Of a stretch of DNA of 42,562 nucleotides, positions 1 to 7,377 are shown in pieces. How positions within the stretch are numbered: the stretch's first letter is position 1; every line of letters begins with the position of its first letter. A program made the position numbers and the translations under genes. Under the pieces are notes generated by a model. The model saw only the letters and a list, made by a program, of their open reading frames with translations, searched no databases and had not been told where the DNA came from. Source of the stretch: Betaproteobacteria bacterium (GTDB lineage Bacteria; Pseudomonadota; Gammaproteobacteria; Burkholderiales; Rhodocyclaceae); assembly GCA_009779355.1 (NCBI GenBank), contig WREK01000003.1:1-42562 (forward strand), given 5' to 3'.

Positions 1-1
1 C

Positions 2-175
2 ATCACCCTCACGAAAGCCTTGGAAACCGTGACGGTCAACCCGGCGAAGGCCGTGGGGCTTGACGATAGGGGCGAACTTACGCCGGGCAAGCGGGCGGAT
101 GCCGTGCAGGTGAGGCTGGCGGATGGTATTCCTGTCGTGCGTGCCGTCTGGCGGGCTGGCCGACGGGTTTTATAG
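2..175 (+). CDS. phnM: 3' end of alpha-D-ribose 1-methylphosphonate 5-triphosphate diphosphatase (PhnM-like), truncated by window start
   Basis: Open frame from the window edge: ITLTKALETVTVNPAKAVGLDDRGELTPGKRADAVQVRLADGIPVVRAVWRAGRRVL*, typical amidohydrolase/PhnM C-terminus; followed by a DUF1045 phosphonate-operon gene. Confidence 0.75.
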   Translation: MTLTKALETVTVNPAKAVGLDDRGELTPGKRADAVQVRLADGIPVVRAVWRAGRRVL

Positions 176-310
176 GTTGGGGTGAGCGTGCGAACCCCAA
201 CGTTGCCGCCGCTCCCTTGCCCCTGCACGTTGGGGTTTGTTTCGCGCACCTCACCGTCTCCGTCATTTGTTTGCTTCGGGACGCTGGGGTTTGCTACGCG
301 CACCCCAGCC
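175..310. repeat. Cluster of three REP-like palindromic units (175-202, 228-255, 282-310)
   Basis: GGTTGGGGTGAGCGTGCGAACCCCAACG, CGTTGGGGTTTGTTTCGCGCACCTCACC, CGCTGGGGTTTGCTACGCGCACCCCAGCC; each can form a hairpin, the first inverted relative to the other two. Confidence 0.7.
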
Positions 311-350
311 TATGCGATCTTCGTGGTTTGACCGACGGGGGGGGCGAGGA

Positions 351-1076
351 GTGAATGCACGATATGCCGTGTATTTCGTCCCTGAGCCGGAAACAGCGCT
401 GGCAAAACTGGGGTCGGCGCTGCTTGGGCGGGACAGCGAAGCGGGTCATCCCGTGCCTCAGCCGCGTTTTCCCGGTTTCCCGGAAGAAAAACTGCGTGCC
501 CTGACGGTGGATGCGCGGCGCTACGGGCTGCATGCCACGCTGAAAGCGCCGTTTTTTCTAAAACAAGGAATGACGGAACGCGACCTGCTGTTTTTTGCCG
601 ACAAATTTGTCATGGGCCGGCAGCCTATCGTGCTGCCGGGGCTGGCCGTAAAGCGCATCGGCTCTTTCTTCGCGCTGGTTCCATCCGGGGAAACCCCGGA
701 AGGGCAGGAAGCCATACAGCGTATCAATGCCCTTGCGGCGGATGCCGTTTCCTTTTTCGACCCGTTCCGGGCTGCTCCGTCGGAACAGGAAATCGCGCGC
801 CGACATCCGGAAAATCTCAGTGCGCGTCAAAGGGCACTACTGATTGAATGGGGCTACCCTTACGTCTTTGACGAATATCGCTTTCACATTACCCTTACCG
901 ACAGGTTGCGCGAAGGCGCGGAAACGCGACCCCTGGAAGAAAGCCTGCGCACGCATTTTGGGCAGGTATGCAATGAAAGAGTGTCGGTTTCCAGCATATG
1001 TTTCTACAAGCAAAGCCTGCGTGATACTGGCTGTGAATTCATGCTCTTGAAAAGGCTTCATTTCCAAAAAACCTGA
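351..1076 (+). CDS. DUF1045 family phosphonate-metabolism protein
   Basis: GTG start at 351 (VNARYAVYFVPEPETALAKLG...RRYGLHATLKAPF); 242 codons; phosphonate-operon context. Confidence 0.75.
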   Translation: MNARYAVYFVPEPETALAKLGSALLGRDSEAGHPVPQPRFPGFPEEKLRALTVDARRYGLHATLKAPFFLKQGMTERDLLFFADKFVMGRQPIVLPGLAVKRIGSFFALVPSGETPEGQEAIQRINALAADAVSFFDPFRAAPSEQEIARRHPENLSARQRALLIEWGYPYVFDEYRFHITLTDRLREGAETRPLEESLRTHFGQVCNERVSVSSICFYKQSLRDTGCEFMLLKRLHFQKT

Positions 1077-1194
1077 TTGCTTACTGTTGTGTTTGTCAGT
1101 CCCAATGGGCACAGGCCCTTACAGCATATAGCTTGTTGACATAAGTTTTAGGCAATTTACCTATATCAAGGCTCGGCGTTGACCATGGATATGT

Positions 1195-1587
1195 TCAAGC
1201 CATGATTGCCAAGTGTGCGATGTACCCAGAGCGTGTCTGACCGCTTGCGCGCGCGTGTTCATCAAGCCGTGCCAACACGCGACGAGGAAGAGTGATATTC
1301 ACTCGCTCTACGCGGTCATCCAGCATGGCCGGGTCGATTTCGGCTATTGCCCATATCCAGCCAGCAAATTCCTGATCCTGGCGTAGTGTCTCGATCTGGG
1401 ATGGTGCGGGAATACTCTCGCCTTTCTCCAGCGCGGTTTCTATCCACAAGGAAATGGCTTCCTTCGCGTTTTCAATGGCTTCATCCACGCCATTATCAGC
1501 AGCTGAAAAACATCCCGGCAAGTCAGGAACGACCACGCCAAAGCTGTGCGTTTCGTCGCCTGGTTCGATTGCAATGGGGTATCTCAT
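1195..1587 (-). CDS. hicB: HicB family antitoxin with C-terminal DNA-binding domain
   Basis: MRYPIAIEPGDETHSFGVVVPDLPGCFSAADNGVDEAIENAKEAI...; RHH-like C-terminus VNITLPRRVLARLDEHARASGQTRSGYI; ATGA overlap with hicA. Confidence 0.9.
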   Translation of the reverse strand: MRYPIAIEPGDETHSFGVVVPDLPGCFSAADNGVDEAIENAKEAISLWIETALEKGESIPAPSQIETLRQDQEFAGWIWAIAEIDPAMLDDRVERVNITLPRRVLARLDEHARASGQTRSGYIAHLAIMA

Positions 1588-1778
1588 GGCGTTTGCTCCT
1601 CTATTCCAGCTTGCTTCATCAACTTCCTCAGCAGCCCCATACCTAAGTCCTTGCGTGGATGGGGGACACTGATATGCCCAGGGCGTTCCCCATGCCGAAA
1701 AACATGGTGCGATCCACGAGTGTTGATGAGCTTCCAGTCTGCCTGTTTAAGAAGTTTGATGAGTTCAGCACTTTTCAT
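1584..1778 (-). CDS. hicA: HicA family mRNA interferase toxin
   Basis: MKSAELIKLLKQADWKLINTRGSHHVFRHGERPGHISVPHPRKDLGMGLLRKLMKQAGIE; start trimmed to ATG at 1778. Confidence 0.9.
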   Translation of the reverse strand: MKSAELIKLLKQADWKLINTRGSHHVFRHGERPGHISVPHPRKDLGMGLLRKLMKQAGIEEQTP

Positions 1779-1779
1779 G

Positions 1780-1815
1780 GTGTGTATTATACACACTTTA
1801 CCGCACATGGCGGTA
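1780..1815. promoter_or_regulatory. Probable hicAB operator/promoter: two consecutive inverted repeats
   Basis: GTGTGTA-TTA-TACACAC (1780-1796) and TACCGC-ACATG-GCGGTA (1799-1815) directly upstream of the hicA ATG. Confidence 0.55.
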
Positions 1816-1895
1816 CGTAAAAGCACAACCCGGAATTCCCTTTGTTTCAACTGTTTGCTGAGCTTCGGGGCATCTGAAAATGTGCGCCCACTATA

Positions 1896-1927
1896 GAAAT
1901 TATTTCATAACATAAAGAAATAATTTC
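1896..1927. repeat. Perfect 11-bp inverted repeat with 10-nt spacer
   Basis: GAAATTATTTC (1896-1906) and GAAATAATTTC (1917-1927). Confidence 0.6.
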
Positions 1928-2011
1928 GATGACATGGTATCCTCTCCACCTTGACAAGCAGCCGAAACTTTGCCGTACCTGTTCAGCACAGTCTGGCGAG
2001 CAGAACAGATA

Positions 2012-2068
2012 TGACAATTTGTCAGTTTGATGACGATGCTGTTCTGTCAACTTGACAGGTATCTGTCA
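2012..2068. promoter_or_regulatory. Candidate upstream activator sites for the sigma-54 promoter
   Basis: Perfect palindromes TGACAA-T-TTGTCA (2012-2024) and CTGTCAA-C-TTGACAG (2044-2058), plus TCTGTCA (2062-2068). Confidence 0.5.
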
Positions 2069-2130
2069 TTTCGTTTTTTTGTGATTGCCTCAAACAATTG
2101 ATTTTTAACGAATTTCCAGAAACACAAACA

Positions 2131-2146
2131 TGGCAGGCATTTTGCT
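2131..2146 (+). promoter_or_regulatory. Candidate sigma-54 (-24/-12) promoter
   Basis: TGGCAGG-CATT-TTGCT; GG-N10-GC spacing; close to consensus TGGCACG-N4-TTGCW. Confidence 0.6.
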
Positions 2147-2182
2147 TAACATGGCAAGCATCAAAAAACAACAGACAACACC

Positions 2183-2518
2183 ATGATCAATCGATGGTTT
2201 CTCGTTTTTTGCCTGCCGGTCGCCGCAGGCAGTGCGGTGGGTCAGACCGTCGGCTTTGTAGCAGGTTTGCACCCGGATTGGCGGCCTGATGAGGCTGTGC
2301 AACTGGCGCAATCCACCCTGGCTCCGGAGCAGCTTGAGCGGGCGCTGCATGGCATTGATCGCCCTGTGTCGGGCAACGTCGAATTGATCGCGGCCACCGG
2401 CAGATGGTGGGTACCGTTGCGCAGGCCGGGAATGACCCCTCCCTACGACCTGCGCGGCTGGCACAGCCATTCGGCTGATACTGCCGTGACCGGCTCCACC
2501 GCGCCGCTGTCGCGCTGA
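2183..2518 (+). CDS. Hypothetical protein with possible signal peptide
   Basis: MINRWFLVFCLPVAAGSAVGQTVGFVAGLHPDWRPDEAVQLAQ...; about 25 nt downstream of the expected sigma-54 start site; no clear Shine-Dalgarno. Confidence 0.4.
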   Translation: MINRWFLVFCLPVAAGSAVGQTVGFVAGLHPDWRPDEAVQLAQSTLAPEQLERALHGIDRPVSGNVELIAATGRWWVPLRRPGMTPPYDLRGWHSHSADTAVTGSTAPLSR

Positions 2519-2689
2519 TTGCCATGCCGATGCGTCAGAGCCTGTTTTTAGGTCGCGCCGTTACCTTCGCGGCAAGCGATTTTCCCGGATTGTTGGGATC
2601 TGCAAGCGCAGATGTCCGCGATGCTGCTGAAAAGCAGAAAGGGGCCAACTGCCCCAATTGTTGTTTTGTTCCCAAAAAAGGAGGAATCC

Positions 2690-3010
2690 ATGAAGTCTGT
2701 TCGTAAAGTTCTCGGTCTGTCGGTGATGGTTGCCGCGCTTGGCGTTGCTCTGCCAACCATGGCTCAACAACAAGGCATGTCCGGCCAGCAGGGTATGTCT
2801 GGACAGGAAGGTATGTCCGGACAACAGGGCATGTCGGGACAGGAAGGTATGTCCGGACAACAGGGCATGTCGGGACAGGAAGGCATGAGCGGCATGTCGG
2901 GACAGGAAGGCATGTCCGGACAGCAGGGCATGTCGGGACAGGAAGGTATGAGCGGCATGTCCGGACAGCAGGGTATGTCCGGCAATGAGAGCAAGAAAGC
3001 CAAGAAGTAA
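2690..3010 (+). CDS. Secreted Met-rich low-complexity GMSGQ(Q/E)-repeat protein
   Basis: AAGGAGG upstream; signal peptide MKSVRKVLGLSVMVAALGVALPTMA; then 13 GMS units; Lys-rich end SKKAKK. Confidence 0.85.
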   Translation: MKSVRKVLGLSVMVAALGVALPTMAQQQGMSGQQGMSGQEGMSGQQGMSGQEGMSGQQGMSGQEGMSGMSGQEGMSGQQGMSGQEGMSGMSGQQGMSGNESKKAKK

Positions 3011-3035
3011 GAAAAGGCCGGACGCGCGCAAGAAT

Positions 3036-3063
3036 CGTTCAGCCAGATGGCTGGACGGTTTTT
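3036..3063 (+). terminator. Rho-independent terminator after the GMSGQ-repeat gene
   Basis: CGTtCAGCCA-GA-TGGCTGgACG followed by GTTTTT. Confidence 0.6.
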
Positions 3064-3131
3064 GCGTAAACGTCGCCTCGTGGTGGCGCTGCCATTTCTA
3101 ACAGCAATGAATCGGTCAGGAGCCAAGCCCA

Positions 3132-4007
3132 ATGAATTTGCCATGGTTTAGGCTGTTGCACGTCGTGTCGGCGGGTGTGATCGCTACCCTGATCGCAATC
3201 GGCTGCGCAGACTCCACTTCACCGTCGGCGCCAGCAATGACGCTGGTCGGTGCATCCGCCGCATCTCCCGTCAGCTATCAGGCGGCCAAATACGACCCCA
3301 TCCATTTCAAACCTGCAATCGAGCAGGCTACCGATCAGCAATGTCTGACCTGCCACGCCGAAGTGCTGAAGCCGTCGGTGCGCAAAGCTTCGCCGGCGGG
3401 CCTTGAAGCTTCCAACGTCAAGGCTTGGTACCAGCAGATATCTATTTACCAGGGTGAGCAGGAGACTTTTCACCGTCGGCATCTGGAGACGCCGCTGGCC
3501 AAGCAGATCATGAATCTGCGCTGCACCACCTGCCATCAGGGCAACGACCCCCGCGACAGGGCGCCCGGCAGCTCGGCTACCACGCAGCCCGACCTCACGC
3601 TACGCAAGACGGTGTCGCCGGAAACGACGTGCCTGAAATGTCACGGCCAGATGAATTGGCCCGTGATGGCAGGCCTTCCCGGGCCGTGGTCGCAGTCGAA
3701 AGAGATGTTCCAGAACAACTGCTTGGCATGTCATGTAGCCATCCGCACAAAGCGGCACCAGGTCACTTACCTCAACGCCAAGGCCATTGAGGAACTGGCC
3801 GCCAAACCCAATGGCGGGGACGTGTGCTACGGCTGCCACGGAGGGCGTGCCTGGTATCGGATCAACTACCCCTACCCCAGGCACGCCTGGCCGGACATGG
3901 TTCCCGATATTCCTGATTGGGCCAAGGATCGCCCGACCGAATCGGAGGCGCGCTTCCTCGCTACTATCACGAGCGAGGGAAAAACGAGCCAGGGAGAAGA
4001 AAAATGA
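3132..4007 (+). CDS. Pentaheme c-type cytochrome, exported
   Basis: Five CXXCH motifs (CLTCH, CTTCH, CLKCH, CLACH, CYGCH); N-terminal export/lipoprotein-like signal; ATGA overlap with the next gene. Confidence 0.8.
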   Translation: MNLPWFRLLHVVSAGVIATLIAIGCADSTSPSAPAMTLVGASAASPVSYQAAKYDPIHFKPAIEQATDQQCLTCHAEVLKPSVRKASPAGLEASNVKAWYQQISIYQGEQETFHRRHLETPLAKQIMNLRCTTCHQGNDPRDRAPGSSATTQPDLTLRKTVSPETTCLKCHGQMNWPVMAGLPGPWSQSKEMFQNNCLACHVAIRTKRHQVTYLNAKAIEELAAKPNGGDVCYGCHGGRAWYRINYPYPRHAWPDMVPDIPDWAKDRPTESEARFLATITSEGKTSQGEEK

Positions 4008-6634
4008 AGAACCTTTGGCCTGAAGCGCTGTTCGGCGGATCGCCGGCGGCATACTTTTCCAGCGTCTATGACAGCCCCGACCGTGCCGATGGCTACCCAC
4101 GGCGCGATTTTCTGAAGATTGTGGGTCTCGGCGCCGCAACACTGGTGGGCACGCTGGCAGGCGTCGGGAGCGTGTTCAAGCCCAAAGAAGCCCACGCCTT
4201 CGCGTATGAGCCTTATTTCACCGATGACCAACTCACCACTGTGGTGACTTCGTGCGCCCATAACTGCGGTTCGCGGCACGTGCTGGTAGCTCACAAAAAA
4301 GGCGACGTGATCGTGCGGCTGTCCACCGACAACGGCACATACCAGGCCGGCGGCAGCTACGGCAAGGACACGGAGGCCGAGCCTCAGTTGCGCGCCTGCC
4401 TGCGCGGGCGCAGCTACCGCGCCCGCCTGTATTCGCCCGAGCGGTTGCTGTACCCGATGAAGCGCGTCGGCGCACGCGGCGAGCACAGGTTCAAGCGTAT
4501 CAGTTGGGATCAGGCGCTAGACGAAATCGCCAGCAAGATGATCCAACTCAAGAAGGATTACGGGCCTACCGCACTGCTGGATCAGTCCTACGCCGGCGCC
4601 AGCTACGGCGTGCTGCACAAGAGTGACCAGATCGAAGGGCTGCTGGGGCGCTTTCTGGGCATGTTCGGCTGCCGCACCAATTCCTGGTCGGTGCCGTCGT
4701 ACCAGGCCACCACGTTCTCCAGTCGCATGACCTTCGGCACCATCCAGGACGGCAACGAGGACGACACCTTCGCGCACAGCAAGCTGATCATCATGTGGGG
4801 CTGGAACCCGGCCTACACTTTTCACGGCGGCAACACGTTCTATTACATGCGCCTCGCAAAACAGCGCGGCTGCAAGTTTGTGCTGGTGGATCCGCAATAT
4901 ACCGACTCGGCTGCCGTGTACGACGCTTGGTGGATTCCCATCAAGCCTAATACCGACGCCGCCATGATGGCCGCGATGGCGCACCATATTTTCACCAACG
5001 GCTTGCAGGATCAGAGGTTCATCGACAGATTCGTGCTGGGTATGGATGCGGGCACCCTGCCCAAGGAGCATGCGGACAAAGAAAACTTCAAGGACTACAT
5101 CCTTGGCATGTACGACGATACGCCCAAGACGCCGGAATGGGCCGAAAAGATCTGCGGCGTCAAGGCCGACGACATCCGCAAGCTGGCCGACCTGTACGCC
5201 AAAACAAAGCCGGCGGCACTAAAGGCGTCCTGGGCGCCGGGCCGTGCCAGCTATGGCGAGCAGTACAACCGCATGGCCGCCGCTTTGCAGGCCATGACCG
5301 GCAACATCGGCATCCTGGGCGGCTGCGCCGAAGGCGTGGGAAAGGCATGGCACAGCGAAAGCGTGGCCTACCCTTACGACGCAAACGCCAACCTGTGGTG
5401 GGGGTCGATCAAGTCCGACCGCTGGGCGCACTGCGTACTCAACTATCCCAACATCACGCGGCAGGAACTGGGCCTGTGGCCGCGCCAGGACGATCTTGAT
5501 GGACTGATTCCCAACATCAAGGGCATCTTCTGGCAGGGCAGCGATTGGTTCAACCAACTCACCAACATCAACAAGGAAATTCAGGCCATCGAGAAGCTCG
5601 AACTGGTGGTGTGTATGGACTCCACCATCACACCCTCAGGCATCTGGGCCGACTACCTGCTGCCGATCGCCACCCATTTTGAACGCCACGACGTAGCCCT
5701 GCCCTGGTACAAAGGCCACTACTACATCCACCGGCCCAAGGTGATTGAGCCACTGGGCGAGAGCAAGACAGATTTCCAGGTCTTTACCGAGTTGTGTTAC
5801 CGGCTGGAAGCGCTCGACCCTGACCTGAAGGATCTGGGCAAACGCTACAACCCGCGCGCTGACCGCAGCTACTTCCAGAACCCTGATGCCGTGGACGAAG
5901 CCTATCTCCAGGCCTGGTGGGAAGGCAGTGTGCAGCGCCACCAGGGCGTAACCATGCCGTGGGAGGAGTTCAAGAAGCACGGCATCTATAAGTTCGTTTT
6001 CAAGGAGCCGCAAGTCGCCTTCCGCGAGCAGATCGCCCAGGGCAAACCGTTCGCGACGGCATCGGGCAAAATCGAAATTTTCTCGACCTACCTGGCGGGC
6101 ATCACCGACTGGACCAAAACCCAGTTCGGATATGAAATTCCCTACATTCCCAAGTGGATCGAGCCTTTCGAGTCGCTCAACCATCCGATCGCCGAAAAAT
6201 ACCCGTTCCATCTGGTCAGCCCGCACCCGCGCTGGCGTACACACTCGATCTTCAACAACATTCCGTGGCTGCGGGAGACCTACACGCAAGAAGTCACCAT
6301 CAACGCCAGCGACGCCAAAAAACTCGGCATTCTGACCGGCGACACGGTGGAGGTCTGGAACGACCGTGGCAAGTGCGTCGCCCCCGCCTACGTGACCGAA
6401 CGGCTGATGCCGGACGTACTGGTGTTATTCGAGGGCGCGTGGATGGATCCGGATGAGAACGGCGTAGACCGCGCCGGTAACCCCGATTTTCTGACGCTGG
6501 ACAACCCCAGCCCGGCAGGCGCGTTCGCCTATAACAACGCCATGGTGCAGATCAAAAAGACCAATCTGGTGCACCGGCCTGGTTGGGACGAACTATCGGT
6601 GGCCCGCTCGGCGGTATTCCGCCGAGACATGTAG
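4004..6634 (+). CDS. Molybdopterin-dependent oxidoreductase, DMSO reductase family (DmsA-like), Tat-exported
   Basis: Twin-arginine motif RRDFLKIVG; N-terminal Fe-S motif CAHNCGSRH...ACLRGRS; SPERLLYPMKRVGARGEHRFKRISWDQALDEIA; C-terminal molydopterin-dinucleotide-binding region. Confidence 0.9.
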   Translation: MKNLWPEALFGGSPAAYFSSVYDSPDRADGYPRRDFLKIVGLGAATLVGTLAGVGSVFKPKEAHAFAYEPYFTDDQLTTVVTSCAHNCGSRHVLVAHKKGDVIVRLSTDNGTYQAGGSYGKDTEAEPQLRACLRGRSYRARLYSPERLLYPMKRVGARGEHRFKRISWDQALDEIASKMIQLKKDYGPTALLDQSYAGASYGVLHKSDQIEGLLGRFLGMFGCRTNSWSVPSYQATTFSSRMTFGTIQDGNEDDTFAHSKLIIMWGWNPAYTFHGGNTFYYMRLAKQRGCKFVLVDPQYTDSAAVYDAWWIPIKPNTDAAMMAAMAHHIFTNGLQDQRFIDRFVLGMDAGTLPKEHADKENFKDYILGMYDDTPKTPEWAEKICGVKADDIRKLADLYAKTKPAALKASWAPGRASYGEQYNRMAAALQAMTGNIGILGGCAEGVGKAWHSESVAYPYDANANLWWGSIKSDRWAHCVLNYPNITRQELGLWPRQDDLDGLIPNIKGIFWQGSDWFNQLTNINKEIQAIEKLELVVCMDSTITPSGIWADYLLPIATHFERHDVALPWYKGHYYIHRPKVIEPLGESKTDFQVFTELCYRLEALDPDLKDLGKRYNPRADRSYFQNPDAVDEAYLQAWWEGSVQRHQGVTMPWEEFKKHGIYKFVFKEPQVAFREQIAQGKPFATASGKIEIFSTYLAGITDWTKTQFGYEIPYIPKWIEPFESLNHPIAEKYPFHLVSPHPRWRTHSIFNNIPWLRETYTQEVTINASDAKKLGILTGDTVEVWNDRGKCVAPAYVTERLMPDVLVLFEGAWMDPDENGVDRAGNPDFLTLDNPSPAGAFAYNNAMVQIKKTNLVHRPGWDELSVARSAVFRRDM

Positions 6635-6645
6635 GAGGCTTGAAC

Positions 6646-7377
6646 ATGGCTGAAAAACAGGTCACCACCAACAAGTTCGGCGTTGATGCCTCGGCGCGCG
6701 CGAAGTACGCGCAGGAGCACCGCGACACCACGACTTACGAACCGGTCAAGCCCAGGCAGCAATGGGGCTTCATCCACAACAACGTCGATTGCATCGGCTG
6801 CCGCGCCTGCGAGGTTGCCTGCAAGGACAAGAACGGCCTGCCACCGGGGCCGCGCTTGCGGCGGGTGATGTATGTCGAAGGCGGTACGTTCCCGGAAGTG
6901 TTCGCCTACAAGGTGAACATGTCGTGCAACCACTGTGCTGAGCCTGCCTGCCTGCCGAGTTGCCCGACCGGCGCGATCTGGAAGCGCGCCGACAACGGGG
7001 TAGTGGACATCGACTCTTCGCTGTGCATCGGCTGCCGCCGCTGCGAGGCCGCCTGCCCGTTCGGTGCGCCGCAGTACGATCCGATCGACAATGTCGTCAA
7101 AAAATGCAATATGTGTATCGACGAACTGGAAGCTGGACGTAAACCGTATTGCGTATCAGCCTGTATGATGCGGGTGCTCGACATCGGCCCCATCGACCAG
7201 TTGCGTGCCGGTATCTGGGATACCAAGGCCATGGTCAAAGGCAAAGACGTGCCTGTGCGCCAGGTTCAGCACATGGCCAATCCTGAATTGACCAACCCTT
7301 CGATCGTCTTCATTGCGCATCCCAAGGGGCGTATCGCATCGCCTGAAGTGCCCCATAGGAACAAGCCCTCGCCATGA
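6646..7377 (+). CDS. 4Fe-4S ferredoxin subunit (DmsB-like)
   Basis: CIGCRACEVAC, CNHCAEPACLPSCPTGAI, CIGCRRCEAACPFGAPQYD, CNMCIDELEAGRKPYCVSAC; ATG at 6646 preceded by GTAGGAGG. Confidence 0.9.
   Translation: MAEKQVTTNKFGVDASARAKYAQEHRDTTTYEPVKPRQQWGFIHNNVDCIGCRACEVACKDKNGLPPGPRLRRVMYVEGGTFPEVFAYKVNMSCNHCAEPACLPSCPTGAIWKRADNGVVDIDSSLCIGCRRCEAACPFGAPQYDPIDNVVKKCNMCIDELEAGRKPYCVSACMMRVLDIGPIDQLRAGIWDTKAMVKGKDVPVRQVQHMANPELTNPSIVFIAHPKGRIASPEVPHRNKPSP

Noticed and set aside
1847-2050. 67-aa minus-strand ORF upstream of hicA
   Set aside because: Covers palindromic regulatory-type sequence; no signal of a real protein.
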